A stretch of DNA of 64,000 nucleotides from the NCBI GenBank assembly GCA_015693905.1, contig CP065161.1:310001-374000 (forward strand), given 5' to 3'. The notes under the pieces are model-generated. The model was given only the letters and a program-made list of their open reading frames with translations. It searched no databases and was not told where the DNA came from. How positions within the stretch are numbered: position 1 is the first letter of the stretch; the number at the start of each line of letters is the position of its first letter. The position numbers were made by a program, and so were the translations under genes. The stretch comes from Rhodobacterales bacterium HKCCA1288 (GTDB lineage Bacteria > Pseudomonadota > Alphaproteobacteria > Rhodobacterales > Rhodobacteraceae). Shown here in pieces: positions 55,403 to 64,000 of this stretch.

Positions 55403-55486
55403 TCTTGGCCGGCGGGGCAGAATTGCCATGTTTTCCATGTGGCGCGTCCCCAACAAAAAAGAGCCTCAAAACGAGGCTCTTTTTTG
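55403..55486 (+). ncRNA. candidate small RNA ending at a strong terminator
   Basis: A strong intrinsic terminator at 55454-55486 has no gene ahead of it on the plus strand: the nearest upstream gene, ialB, is on minus. Upstream lie a -35-like TTGTCA (55370-55375) and a -10-like TATGAT (55391-55396), though the 15-base spacer is short. A transcript would run about 84 bases and include a small internal hairpin GGCA-GAAT-TGCC. No known RNA family is recognised. Confidence 0.4.
55454..55486. terminator. bidirectional intrinsic terminator
   Basis: CAAAAAAGAGCCTC and GAGGCTCTTTTTTG form a perfect 14-base-pair stem with loop AAAAC, T-rich on both strands. It lies in a 480-base gap between ialB and the HerA-like gene, 134 bases from the ialB start. 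Confidence 0.9.
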
Positions 55487-55623
55487 ATCAGTCTTTGCGA
55501 CTGATTTATCGCTCCCTGTCGGACTGGCCGACTTATTGATGCGAACGCTATGTCAGGATTTTCATTCCGTCAACAGGGGTTTTTTATGAAGCTGCGATTT
55601 TTTACTGCGGGCCGATGGGGCAC

Positions 55624-55658
55624 AAAAAAGCCGCGCCAGCAGAGATGCGTGGCGCGGC
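55624..55658 (-). terminator. minus-strand intrinsic terminator without an obvious gene
   Basis: GCCGCGCCA (55630-55638) and TGGCGCGGC (55650-55658) form a perfect 9-base-pair stem with an 11-base loop. On minus it is followed by TTTTTT (55629-55624). No minus-strand gene lies upstream of it, so it hints at an antisense or small RNA starting between 55660 and 55800. Confidence 0.7.
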
Positions 55659-55676
55659 CAGTCCACAGGGAGAACA

Positions 55677-55757
55677 ATGACGCCAACACCCAAGAGGAGG
55701 ATACAAAACACACAAGCATCAGCATCACTGCAAATCATACTGGCACAAAAGCATTAA
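55677..55757 (+). CDS. possible 26-residue small ORF or leader peptide
   Basis: ATG at 55677 is preceded by AGGGAG at a good distance and opens a 26-codon frame ([20 protein letters not shown] and six more residues) ending at TAA 55755-55757. It lies 43 bases before the HerA-like start. The only support is the ribosome site; it may be a chance frame in a regulatory region. Confidence 0.25.
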   Translation: MTPTPKRRIQNTQASASLQIILAQKH

Positions 55758-55800
55758 GAATGTATTGTTTGGGCAGGGTTACGAAATTTTGGGGTTACTT

Positions 55801-57345
55801 ATGTCGGATGAGGCCATTTTTATAGGTGGCGGCGGGGCGAATTATGCCACGGCGCAGCAGTTACTTTTGAAATACGCCAATCGCCACGGGCTGATTGCGG
55901 GCGCAACGGGAACGGGAAAAACCGTCACCCTTCAAATCATGGCCGAGGCCTTTTCCGCGCAAGGCGTGCCTGTGTTTCTCTCTGATGTGAAGGGGGATCT
56001 GTCGGGTCTGGCCGAGGCGGGCAGCGCCGGGTTCAAATTGCATGATGCCTTCATGTCGCGCGCGCAGAAAATCGGTCTTGCGCCCTATGATTATCGCGCT
56101 TTTCCCGTCAGCTTTTGGGATATTTTCGGCGAAAAGGGCCATCCTATCCGTGCCACGGTGACCGAGATGGGGCCTGTCCTTCTGTCGCGTCTGTTGGAAT
56201 TGACCGAGGCGCAAGAGGGGGCGTTGACCATTGCCTTTCGCCTTGCGGATGAAGAAGGAATTGATCTTCTTGATCTCAAGGATTTGCAGGCCCTGTTGGT
56301 TTTCGCGGGCGAAAATGCAGATCAATTGCAATTGCGATACGGCAACATCGCGGCCGCCTCTATCGGGGCGATCCAGCGCCGTCTATTGGTGTTAGAGGAT
56401 CAGGGCGGGGCAGGTTTCTTTGGGGAACCTGCATTGGAATTGGCAGATTTAATGCGCTGCGATGCGGATGGCCGTGGGGTGATCAATATCTTAGCGGCGG
56501 ATCGTCTGATGATGTCACCGCGCCTTTATGCAACCGCGCTTTTGTGGCTGTTATCAGAACTTTTTGAAACGCTGCCCGAGGTGGGGGATCCAGATAAGCC
56601 AAAATTGGTGTTTTTCTTTTATGAGGCCCATCTTCTGTTCAATGACGCGCCAAAGGCCTTGGTTGAAAAGGTCGAACAGGTCGCCCGCTTGATCCGATCA
56701 AAGGGGGTGGGGGTGTATTTCGTCACTCAAAACCCCGCCGATGTGCCCGATGAGATTCTCGGCCAACTGGGCAATCGGGTGCAGCACGCATTGCGGGCCT
56801 TTACCGCCAAAGACCAAAAAGACCTGCGTCAGGCGGCGGACACCTATCGCCCGAACCCGAATTTCGACACCGCCGAAGCCATCCGCGAGGTGGGGGTGGG
56901 GGAGGCTGTGGTGTCCTTCCTTGAGGCAAAAGGCGCACCAAGCGTGGTTGAACGCTGTTTGATCCGCCCGCCATCGTCCAAATTGGGGCCAATGAATGAG
57001 GCGGCGCGGCAGGCGATGGTGAAATCCGCGCCTCTGCAGGGCAAATATGGCCCTCCACTCGATCGTGAAAGCGCCTATGAGATCCTACAGGCCCGCGCGG
57101 CAAAGGCCGCAGCCGAGGCAGAAGCCGCCGCTGCACGCGAAGTCCAAGAGGTGGCCGAGGCAGAAGCCGCGCGCGAGTTTACCGCAGCGCGCCGTTATAC
57201 TGCGGGGGGCAGCCCCAAGCCAAAAGCATCCTCGCGTGGCGATAGTGTTGGCACAGCCTTTGCCAAAAGTTTCGCCCGTCAATTGGGCACAAGGGCAGGG
57301 CGCGCCGTAATGCGCGGTGTCTTGGGGGCACTCACAGGGCGCTAA
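55801..57345 (+). CDS. HerA-like helicase-domain ATPase (DUF853/YjgR family), Walker B altered
   Basis: This is a 514-residue protein. Walker A is GATGTGKT (34-41), then [16 protein letters not shown], and the late [32 protein letters not shown] (quoted in pieces in the family) is typical of YjgR. The Walker B motif reads [12 protein letters not shown]: Tyr274 replaces the Asp of the usual FFFDEAHLLF (codon TAT at 56620-56622; GAT would restore it). The C-terminus has an Ala/Glu-rich coiled coil (about 430-465). The family's role is poorly known; DNA translocation is assumed. The start at 55801 has a weak ribosome site. Confidence 0.88.
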   Translation: MSDEAIFIGGGGANYATAQQLLLKYANRHGLIAGATGTGKTVTLQIMAEAFSAQGVPVFLSDVKGDLSGLAEAGSAGFKLHDAFMSRAQKIGLAPYDYRAFPVSFWDIFGEKGHPIRATVTEMGPVLLSRLLELTEAQEGALTIAFRLADEEGIDLLDLKDLQALLVFAGENADQLQLRYGNIAAASIGAIQRRLLVLEDQGGAGFFGEPALELADLMRCDADGRGVINILAADRLMMSPRLYATALLWLLSELFETLPEVGDPDKPKLVFFFYEAHLLFNDAPKALVEKVEQVARLIRSKGVGVYFVTQNPADVPDEILGQLGNRVQHALRAFTAKDQKDLRQAADTYRPNPNFDTAEAIREVGVGEAVVSFLEAKGAPSVVERCLIRPPSSKLGPMNEAARQAMVKSAPLQGKYGPPLDRESAYEILQARAAKAAAEAEAAAAREVQEVAEAEAAREFTAARRYTAGGSPKPKASSRGDSVGTAFAKSFARQLGTRAGRAVMRGVLGALTGR

Positions 57346-57497
57346 GATGTCCGTTGGTAGATCACGGCGCTGTGAGCAGGGGTGCGGCTCTTTCGCGCTA
57401 ACCCCTTGGATGCGGGTGGCTTTGTCGTTACTCTTCGCCACGAAGGGACCGCAAAATCTAGATCATGCGGGTCGTGCTGTGATGAAGGAGGGCAGAG

Positions 57498-59477
57498 ATG
57501 ATCGTTGAATTTGGCCATTTTGCTTTGGTTTTGGCCTTTGCCGTGGCTGTGTTCCAAATGATTGTGCCGATGATTGGCGCACATAAAAATTGGAGCGCGT
57601 GGATGGCGGTTGCCAGCCCTGCGGCCAGCTTGCAATTCGCGCTTGTGGCGATTTCCTTTGCCGCGCTGACCTATGCCTTTGTAACCTCTGATTTCTCGCT
57701 GAATTTGGTTGTTGCCAATTCCCATACCGACAAGCCGCTGCTGTATAAAATCAGCGGTGTCTGGGGCAATCACGAAGGCTCGCTTCTTCTATGGGTTTTG
57801 ATTTTGGCGCTATTTGGGGCCTCAGCCGCGTGGTTTGGTGCAAACCTGCCGCCGCGCCTGCGTGCGCGCGTCTTAGCCGTGCAATCTTCGGTGGGGGTTG
57901 CGTTTTACGCCTTTATTTTGTTCACATCGAACCCGTTTTTGCGGCTCGAATTGCCGCCCTTTAATGGCCAAGATTTGAACCCGCTTCTGCAAGATCCTGG
58001 TCTCGCCTTCCACCCGCCGTTTTTATACTTGGGGTATGTTGGCCTTAGTATGGCGTTCTCTTTTGCTGTGGCGGCCTTGATCGAAGGGCGCGTTGATGCA
58101 GCATGGGCCAGATGGGTGCGCCCATGGACATTGGCGGCATGGGTGTTCCTGACCATCGGGATCGGACTTGGGTCTTGGTGGGCCTATTACGAGCTTGGAT
58201 GGGGCGGGTTCTGGTTCTGGGATCCAGTTGAAAACGCCTCTTTCATGCCGTGGTTGATTGCGGCGGCGCTGTTGCATTCGGCAATTGTGGTCGAAAAACG
58301 CGAGGCGCTGAAAAGCTGGACAATTCTCTTGGCGATTTTGGCCTTTGGTTTCTCGCTCATCGGCACATTTATCGTGCGCTCGGGCATCATCACATCGGTT
58401 CACGCCTTTTCGAATGATCCAGAGCGCGGGATGTTCATCCTGCTAATCTTGGCCGTTTTCATGGGCGGGGCCTTTACGCTCTATGCTTTCCGTGCTGGCG
58501 CGATGGAGGCTAAGGGCGTGTTCTCAACTGTGAGCCGCGAAAGCGGTTTGGTCTTGAATAACCTTTTTTTGGCGGTGTCATCGTTTGTTGTGTTCATCGG
58601 CACAATCTGGCCCTTGGTGGCAGAGATGTTCTGGGGCCGCACCGTTTCGGTAGGGCCACCTTTCTTTAATGCGGCCTTTACGCCCTTTGCCTTTGCCATT
58701 GCGGTGGCCTTGCCCATTGGGGCGGTGTTGCCGTGGAAACGCGCGCAGCTTGGCCGTGCCATGCGCCTGATGAGTGGTGTTGCCCTTTTGACCATCGCGC
58801 TTTTGGGTTTGTTTTATGCGCTTGGAACGGGGCGTTCCTTGGCGGGGTTGATTACCCTTGCGCTTGGGGTTTGGCTGGTCGCAGGGGCCGCCGTTGATCT
58901 GTGGCAGCGCACAGGGCAGGGGCGTGAGATTGCCGCGAAATTTGGCCGCCTGACCCGCCTGCCGCGCGCCGATTGGGGCAAGGCCGTGGCCCATGCAGGG
59001 CTAGGCATCACCTTTATTGGTGTGGGGGCCTTGGTGACCTATCAAATCGAAGATATCCGCGTGGCACAAATCGGCGAAGAATTCGATGTGGGCGCCTATC
59101 ATTTGACAGTGCGCGATGTGCGCGAGGTGCAAGGGCCAAATTACATCTCAACCATGGCCTTTGTCGAAGTCGCCAAAGACGGGCGTATCGTGGATGTTTT
59201 GACCCCTGAAAAGCGGATATATCCCGTGGCGGGCATGCCCACCACGGAGGCAGGGATCGACAGTGGCTTTACCCGTGATGTTTATGTGGCGCTTGGCGAT
59301 CCCCAGTTGGATGGGGGGTGGGCCGTGCGCACATGGATCAAACCCTTTGCAAATTGGATTTGGGGGGGCGCAATCATCATGGCGCTTGGCGGGGCGCTTA
59401 GCCTGACCGATCGGCGTTATCGTGTCGCGGCAGGGGCCGCGCGGGATCGCGCCGCTGTTGGGGTGCCTGCGGAATGA
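57498..59477 (+). CDS. ccmF: cytochrome c-type biogenesis heme lyase subunit CcmF
   Basis: This 659-residue polytopic membrane protein has about 14-15 hydrophobic segments. The WWD heme-handling motif GSWWAYYELGWGGFWFWDP is intact, and the surrounding VENASFMPWL and conserved histidines (GNHEGSLLLW, SGIITSVHAF) are present. It attaches heme to apocytochrome c with CcmH. The ATG has GAAGGAGG upstream. It overlaps ccmH by 4 bases. Confidence 0.97.
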   Translation: MIVEFGHFALVLAFAVAVFQMIVPMIGAHKNWSAWMAVASPAASLQFALVAISFAALTYAFVTSDFSLNLVVANSHTDKPLLYKISGVWGNHEGSLLLWVLILALFGASAAWFGANLPPRLRARVLAVQSSVGVAFYAFILFTSNPFLRLELPPFNGQDLNPLLQDPGLAFHPPFLYLGYVGLSMAFSFAVAALIEGRVDAAWARWVRPWTLAAWVFLTIGIGLGSWWAYYELGWGGFWFWDPVENASFMPWLIAAALLHSAIVVEKREALKSWTILLAILAFGFSLIGTFIVRSGIITSVHAFSNDPERGMFILLILAVFMGGAFTLYAFRAGAMEAKGVFSTVSRESGLVLNNLFLAVSSFVVFIGTIWPLVAEMFWGRTVSVGPPFFNAAFTPFAFAIAVALPIGAVLPWKRAQLGRAMRLMSGVALLTIALLGLFYALGTGRSLAGLITLALGVWLVAGAAVDLWQRTGQGREIAAKFGRLTRLPRADWGKAVAHAGLGITFIGVGALVTYQIEDIRVAQIGEEFDVGAYHLTVRDVREVQGPNYISTMAFVEVAKDGRIVDVLTPEKRIYPVAGMPTTEAGIDSGFTRDVYVALGDPQLDGGWAVRTWIKPFANWIWGGAIIMALGGALSLTDRRYRVAAGAARDRAAVGVPAE

Positions 59478-59950
59478 TGCGGGCCTTCGCAAAAGCCGCG
59501 CTTGCCGCAGTATGGTTGATCTCAACCCCCGCGCTTGCGGTGCAGCCTGATGAGGTTTTGCCTGATCCTGCCCTCGAGGCGCGGGCGCGTGAGATTTCAG
59601 CAGATTTGCGCTGCGTGGTGTGTCGCAATGAATCGATTGACGAAAGCAACGCCACAGTCGCCCGCGATCTGCGCATTTTCGTGCGCGAGCGGATCATGAT
59701 GGGCGATAGCAACGAGCAGGTCATCGCAGAAGTGGTGGATCGGTATGGTGAATATGTGCTGATGCGTCCGCCGATGTCGGGTAGCAATCTGGCGCTTTGG
59801 CTCGCGGGGCCTGCCTTGCTTTTGTTGGGCTTTGGTGTGGCCTTTGCCTTTATCCGCACGCGAGCGCGCAGCACGAACCCCACCGAAGCAGAGCTCACCC
59901 CAGAAGAGCAGGCCGCGCTTGCGCGTATTCTTGGCGACAAGCAAAGTTGA
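59474..59950 (+). CDS. ccmH: cytochrome c-type biogenesis protein CcmH (CcmL)
   Basis: This 158-residue protein has a signal peptide ending PALA, the redox motif LRCVVCRNESIDESNA (thiol pair that reduces apocytochrome cysteines) and a C-terminal membrane anchor (LWLAGPALLLLGFGVAFAF). It has Arg instead of the usual Gln after the second Cys, as I recall for Rhodobacterales. The separate CcmI-type domain is absent from this gene. Confidence 0.94.
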   Translation: MMRAFAKAALAAVWLISTPALAVQPDEVLPDPALEARAREISADLRCVVCRNESIDESNATVARDLRIFVRERIMMGDSNEQVIAEVVDRYGEYVLMRPPMSGSNLALWLAGPALLLLGFGVAFAFIRTRARSTNPTEAELTPEEQAALARILGDKQS

Positions 59951-59977
59951 GCCTTCCAAACCTAAATTGAGGCGATC

Positions 59978-60754
59978 ATGAACTACGAGCGGATTCTCTA
60001 TGAATTGGATGATGGCATTGCGGTGATTACGCTCAATCGTCCCGATGTCTTAAATGCGCTCGACACGCAGATGCGGGCCGAATTGACCTATGCGATTGGT
60101 CAGGCGGGGGCCTCTGCGCGGGTTTTGGTGATCACGGGCGCAGGTCGCGCCTTTTGCGCGGGACAGGATCTAGGCGATGCGGGCCGTGTGGCTGATCTCA
60201 ATCTTGAGCGGGTTTTGCGGGATGAATACATGCCGCTGATCTCGGCGATTGCCGATTGCCCGATCCCTGTGATTGCGGCGGTCAATGGCGTGGCGGCGGG
60301 GGCGGGTGCAAGCCTTGCCTTGATCTGTGATGTCGTCATTGCTGCCGAAAATGCGCGATTCATCCAAGCTTTTGCGCAAATCGGCCTCATGCCTGATGCG
60401 GGGGCAACTTGGGTTTTGCCCCGCCTCGTGGGGCAGGCCCGCGCCATGGGGGCAGCACTTTTTGGCGAACCTGTCACCGCGCGGGAGGCCGAAGCGATGG
60501 GGATGATTTGGCAAGCCACAAGTGAGGCCGAATTTGACGCCACATGGCGCGCCCGCGCCGCGCATTTGGCCAGTGGCCCCACACAGGCCTACAGTAAGAT
60601 AAAATCTGCACTGCGCGCCTCGGCGCAACAGGGGCTTGAGGCGCAAATGCTGCAAGAAGCCGCGCATCAAGGCGCGCTCAGCCGCACGCGCGATTTCAAA
60701 GAAGGCGTTTTGGCCTTTAACGATAAGCGCAAACCCACATTTGAAGGGCGCTAA
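59978..60754 (+). CDS. enoyl-CoA hydratase/isomerase (PaaG-like)
   Basis: This 258-residue crotonase-fold protein has the oxyanion segments GAGRAFCAGQDLGDAG and GVAAGAGASLALICDVVIAAE and the catalytic-Asp-type stretch FAQIGLMPDAGATWVLPR, which resembles PaaG (ring 1,2-epoxyphenylacetyl-CoA isomerase) more than FadB-type hydratases. No other paa gene is nearby, so the substrate is uncertain. It follows ccmH by 27 bases. Confidence 0.85.
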   Translation: MNYERILYELDDGIAVITLNRPDVLNALDTQMRAELTYAIGQAGASARVLVITGAGRAFCAGQDLGDAGRVADLNLERVLRDEYMPLISAIADCPIPVIAAVNGVAAGAGASLALICDVVIAAENARFIQAFAQIGLMPDAGATWVLPRLVGQARAMGAALFGEPVTAREAEAMGMIWQATSEAEFDATWRARAAHLASGPTQAYSKIKSALRASAQQGLEAQMLQEAAHQGALSRTRDFKEGVLAFNDKRKPTFEGR

Positions 60755-60867
60755 GGCCGCTTGCGCAGGCTTGCCCCAAGGGGCGCCAAAGTGCTAGGGA
60801 TGCAAGGCCGCGGGGGGATGTGACCGTCCCACCCACGCAAGGCGGAATTTGATAAAGGAAGACCAAA

Positions 60868-61350
60868 ATGACGGGCGAGACGCCGAAAGAGGCAGATATT
60901 CATCTGATCCAGCGGATTATTCCGCATCGCTATCCGTTTTTGTTGATTGACCGCGTGCGCGATATCGAAGGGTATCATTCGGCCACGGGCATCAAGAATG
61001 TCACCTTTAATGAGCCTCATTTTCAGGGTCACTTCCCATCCGCCCCCATTATGCCCGGCGTCACAATCATCGAGGCGATGGCGCAAACCGCCGCCGTGAT
61101 GGTTGGGGTGGCTATGGATATGGCGGATCGCAATTTGCTTGTGTATTTCATGGGCATTGATGCCTGCAAATTCCGCCGCAAGGTTGTGCCGGGCGATGTG
61201 CTGGAGCTGAAAATCGAAACCACGCGCGGCAAGCCCGGTGGTAAGGTCTGGCGCTTTAAGGGGCAGGCCACTGTCGAGGGGGAAATGGCAGCCGAGGCTG
61301 AATTTACCGCGATGATGGATCTTGAGGGTGCCACGGGTGGGGCGGCGTAA
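60868..61350 (+). CDS. fabZ: 3-hydroxyacyl-ACP dehydratase FabZ
   Basis: This 160-residue hot-dog fold enzyme has [15 protein letters not shown] and the catalytic [23 protein letters not shown] (shown in part), with His and Glu in place. It dehydrates 3-hydroxyacyl-ACP in fatty acid synthesis. It heads the fabZ-lpxA-lpxI-lpxB set and overlaps the lpxA start (TAATG). Confidence 0.95.
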   Translation: MTGETPKEADIHLIQRIIPHRYPFLLIDRVRDIEGYHSATGIKNVTFNEPHFQGHFPSAPIMPGVTIIEAMAQTAAVMVGVAMDMADRNLLVYFMGIDACKFRRKVVPGDVLELKIETTRGKPGGKVWRFKGQATVEGEMAAEAEFTAMMDLEGATGGAA

Positions 61351-62150
61351 TGGCGATTGATCCTTCGGCCTCGATCCATCCATCGGCTGTCGTTGAAAGC
61401 GGGGCGAATATCGCTGCGGGCTGCCAGATTGGCCCGTTTTGCCATGTTGGCCCTGAGGTGACCTTGCATGAGGGGGTGGTGCTGAAATCCCACGCCGTGG
61501 TCACAGGATTGACCGAAATTGGCACTGAAACCGTGATTTTCCCCTTCGCGAATATCGGCGATATTCCGCAGGATTTGAAATATGCGGGTGAAAAGACGCA
61601 GCTGATTGTGGGCAAACGCAACCGCATCCGCGAAGGTGTGACCATGAATACGGGCACAGATGGCGGGGGTGGGATCACCCGTGTTGGTGATGACAACCTC
61701 TTTATGACAGGCGCGCATGTTGGCCATGACGCAATCGTGGGCAACCATGTTGTGGTGGCCAACCAATCCGCCATTGCAGGCCATTGCATCATTGAGGATG
61801 GCGTGATCATTGGCGGGCTTTCGGGCATCCACCAATTTGTGCGCATCGGGCGCGGGGCCATCATTGGCGCGGTCACGATGGTGACCAATGATGTTATTCC
61901 CCATGGCCTCGTGCAAGGCCCGCGTGGGGCCTTGGATGGTCTGAATTTGGTCGGCCTAAAACGCCGTGGCGTGGCCAAGGATGATATCACCGCATTGCGC
62001 GCCGCCTATCAGGCCTTGGCGCAAGGCGAAGGTGCATTTCAGGAACGCGCGCGCCGTCTATCAGAAGAGGCACCAAATTCCCAATATGTGCGGGATGTGG
62101 TGGATTTTGTGCTCAAAGGCTCGGATCGGTCATTCTTAACGCCGGGTTGA
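61350..62150 (+). CDS. lpxA: UDP-N-acetylglucosamine acyltransferase LpxA
   Basis: This 266-residue acyltransferase has an N-terminal left-handed beta-helix of hexapeptide repeats, the catalytic His in GAHVGHDAIVGNHVV and a C-terminal helical domain (FQERARRLSEEAPNSQYVRD). It makes the first acylation of lipid A synthesis. Its ATG overlaps the fabZ stop. Confidence 0.96.
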   Translation: MAIDPSASIHPSAVVESGANIAAGCQIGPFCHVGPEVTLHEGVVLKSHAVVTGLTEIGTETVIFPFANIGDIPQDLKYAGEKTQLIVGKRNRIREGVTMNTGTDGGGGITRVGDDNLFMTGAHVGHDAIVGNHVVVANQSAIAGHCIIEDGVIIGGLSGIHQFVRIGRGAIIGAVTMVTNDVIPHGLVQGPRGALDGLNLVGLKRRGVAKDDITALRAAYQALAQGEGAFQERARRLSEEAPNSQYVRDVVDFVLKGSDRSFLTPG

Positions 62151-62161
62151 ACGGGGGGATC

Positions 62162-62947
62162 ATGCCAAAACGCGCAATCTTGGCAGGTGGGGGTGCCCTT
62201 CCGCAATCGCTGCTTGAGGCGGGGGACGCGATATTGGTCACCTTCCACGGCACGCCCGTGGACGCCCGCGCATCGCAGCAGATTGAGGCGCGGTTCGAGC
62301 AATTGGCCTCCCTGTTTGCGCGTCTGAAATCCGAAGGCGTGACGGAGCTGTGCCTTGCTGGTGCAATGCGCCGCCCCGTATTTGACCCCACCGCGCTTGA
62401 TGCGGGCACAGCCGCGCTGATGCCACGCCTTATGGCGGCCTTGCAGCAGGGCGATGACGGGCTGTTGCGCGCCGTGATCGCGCTGTTGGAGGAGCAGGGA
62501 TTCACCATTTGCGCCCCGCATGACATCCGCCCCGATCTTTTGGCGTCCGAGGGCGTGATGGTGGGCGAGGTCAGCGCGGCCTTGCAGGCCGATGCACATC
62601 GCGCTGCCGCCGTTTTGGCGGCCCTTGCACCCCAAGATGTCGGCCAAGGTGCCGTGGTGGCCAAGGGCCAAGTTCTAGCGATTGAAACCCTACCGGGCAC
62701 AGATGCGATGCTGGAATTCGTGGCGCAGACCTGCCCCAATTCGGGGGGTATTCTGATGAAGCGCCCTAAGGCAGGACAGGATTTGCGCGTTGATATGCCC
62801 GGAATTGGCCCGCAGACGATTTCGATGATGCAAAAGGCGGGGCTATCTGGCTTGGTGGTGCAGGCAGGCGGCGCGCTGATCCTTGAGCGGGAAAAGGTTC
62901 TCGCCCGCGCGGCATCGGCGGGCATCACCCTATGGGCCGCGCCGTGA
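62162..62947 (+). CDS. lpxI: UDP-2,3-diacylglucosamine pyrophosphatase LpxI
   Basis: This 261-residue protein of the LpxI (DUF1009) family begins PKRAILAGGGALPQSLLEAG and has a C-terminal domain with GTDAMLEFVAQTCPN and ILMKRPKAGQDLRVDMPGIGP. It replaces LpxH in alphaproteobacteria and releases lipid X. The start at 62162 follows GGGGGG; a TTG at 62147 would overlap lpxA. Confidence 0.93.
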   Translation: MPKRAILAGGGALPQSLLEAGDAILVTFHGTPVDARASQQIEARFEQLASLFARLKSEGVTELCLAGAMRRPVFDPTALDAGTAALMPRLMAALQQGDDGLLRAVIALLEEQGFTICAPHDIRPDLLASEGVMVGEVSAALQADAHRAAAVLAALAPQDVGQGAVVAKGQVLAIETLPGTDAMLEFVAQTCPNSGGILMKRPKAGQDLRVDMPGIGPQTISMMQKAGLSGLVVQAGGALILEREKVLARAASAGITLWAAP

Positions 62948-64000
62948 AACTGTTTCTCATTGCGGGCGAACCTTCGGGCGATGCGCTTGGGGCCAGCCTG
63001 ATGGCGGGGCTGAAGGCCGCGCGTTCTGACATTGAATTCTCAGGCATTGGTGGCCCGTTGATGCAGGCCGAAGGGCTAAATAGCCTCTTTCCCATGTCTG
63101 ATCTGTCGGTCATGGGGCTGGCCGAGGTGCTGCCGCGCCTTCGGCATTTGTTCAAGCGCCGCGATCAAGCGGCCAATGCAGTGATTGAGGGGCAGATTGA
63201 CGCGCTTATCACTATAGACAGCCCCGATTTTTGCTTGCGCGTGGCAAAGCAGGTGAAGAAACGCGCTGCAAAGCTTCCTGTGATCCATTATGTCGCCCCA
63301 ACTGTCTGGGCATGGCGGGCGGGGCGTGCGCGTAAAATGGCACGCTTTGTTGACCATGTGCTGGCGCTGTTCCCGTTTGAGCCGCCATTGATGCAGGCTG
63401 TGGGGATGGGCTGTGATTTTGTGGGGCATCCAGTCGCGCAGATGCCGCAAGCCGCGCCCGAGGACTGCAGCGCCTATCGCGCGGGCCTTGGTGTTGGGGC
63501 AGGGGATCCCATGCTGTTGATGTTGCCTGGTTCGCGGCGGGGCGAAATTGCGCGGCTTGGCCCCCGATTTGGGCAGGTGGCGCGCGGGTTCTTGCAGGCG
63601 CATCCACGCGCCCACATCGTTTTGCCTGCGGCCCCCGCCATTGCCGATGATGTCGCGCAGATGATGGCTGCTTGGGATCTTGGGCCAAGGGCGCACCTGC
63701 TCGACCCGCGGGCCGCGGGCGCGGACTATCCACATCAAAAATCCTGCGCTTTTGGGGCGGCGGATCTGGCGCTTGCGGCTTCGGGAACCGTGTCCTTGGA
63801 ATTGGCTGCCGCAAAAACCCCGATGGTGATTGCTTATGATATGGCGCCGCTGTCACGGGTTTTGATGCGGTGGATGTTGAAAATTGACACGGTCACTTTG
63901 GTCAATTTAATCAGCGAAACCCGCCATATCCCCGAATTTTTGGGGAAGGGTTTTGAACCTGCGCCTGTTTTGACGGCGCTTGAGCGGTTGGTGAGCGATC
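62932..64000 (+). CDS. lpxB: lipid A disaccharide synthase LpxB (3' end outside window)
   Basis: An open frame of about 356 codons continues to the window end. It begins KLFLIAGEPSGDALGASL and has MSDLSVMGLAEVLPRL, YVAPTVWAWRAGRARKMA, LPGSRRGEI and ASGTVSLELAAAKTPMV, all LpxB signatures. The usual length is near 380 residues, so little is missing. The start is ATG 62932 (16-base overlap with lpxI) or GTG 62944 (4-base overlap). It joins lipid X to UDP-diacylglucosamine. Confidence 0.95.
   Translation, partial: MGRAVKLFLIAGEPSGDALGASLMAGLKAARSDIEFSGIGGPLMQAEGLNSLFPMSDLSVMGLAEVLPRLRHLFKRRDQAANAVIEGQIDALITIDSPDFCLRVAKQVKKRAAKLPVIHYVAPTVWAWRAGRARKMARFVDHVLALFPFEPPLMQAVGMGCDFVGHPVAQMPQAAPEDCSAYRAGLGVGAGDPMLLMLPGSRRGEIARLGPRFGQVARGFLQAHPRAHIVLPAAPAIADDVAQMMAAWDLGPRAHLLDPRAAGADYPHQKSCAFGAADLALAASGTVSLELAAAKTPMVIAYDMAPLSRVLMRWMLKIDTVTLVNLISETRHIPEFLGKGFEPAPVLTALERLVSD

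Overview
The window looks like a chromosomal segment of a marine alphaproteobacterium of the Rhodobacterales (Roseobacter group or a close relative). The reasons are the complete beta-hydroxyaspartate-cycle gene set, the IscR/SUF operon with two cysteine desulfurases, a RamA-like reactivase next to a stand-alone methyltetrahydrofolate:corrinoid methyltransferase, the fabZ-lpxA-lpxI-lpxB lipid A cluster and an alphaproteobacterial che cluster. I saw no insertion sequence, prophage, CRISPR array or rRNA. Two tRNA genes are present.

Layout. 1-3.3 kb: 3' end of bhcA, then bhcB-bhcC-bhcD (glyoxylate assimilation). 3.3-8.0 kb: tRNA-Gly(CCC), then on the minus strand a one-carbon/corrinoid set (small 'virulence factor' family protein, MetF-like reductase, pterin-binding methyltransferase, RamA-like ASKHA ferredoxin). 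8.2-13.1 kb: ppx, an uncharacterised FIST-like protein with a small partner, icd, and an alpha/beta hydrolase. 13.3-21.6 kb: the iron-sulfur cluster assembly operon (iscR, iscS-like, sufB, three small ORFs, sufC, sufD, two membrane ORFs, sufS), then tRNA-Arg(CCG). 21.8-31.9 kb: mostly minus-strand catabolic and redox genes, including a photolyase/cryptochrome-like protein whose two domains are in reversed order. 32-37 kb: an ABC sugar importer with kinase (frcBCAK type) divergent from a ROK regulator, with a near-perfect operator between them. 37.2-48.3 kb: chemotaxis region with two receptors, CheA, CheW, CheR, two CheY, CheB, CheD, a STAS protein and a small helical protein that I propose is a CheZ/CheT-like phosphatase. 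48.3-55.3 kb: msrA-msrB, two murein-related proteins, lpxD-acp-KAS, IalB. 55.3-64 kb: a gene-poor stretch with terminators, a HerA-like ATPase, ccmF-ccmH, an enoyl-CoA hydratase, fabZ-lpxA-lpxI, and lpxB running off the end.

Points most worth a second look: (1) the FAD domain / alpha-beta domain order swap in the photolyase-like protein; (2) CheB whose receiver domain has lost its phospho-acceptor Asp; (3) cheR interrupted by a one-base frameshift in a C4 run; (4) the small che-operon protein with a D-x3-Q phosphatase-type motif; (5) a HerA-like ATPase with Tyr in place of the Walker B Asp, explicable by one base change; (6) the mirror-symmetric frc operator carrying TTGACA in both arms; (7) a candidate small RNA before the HerA-like gene. 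All functional assignments come from reading motifs and gene context. No database search was run.
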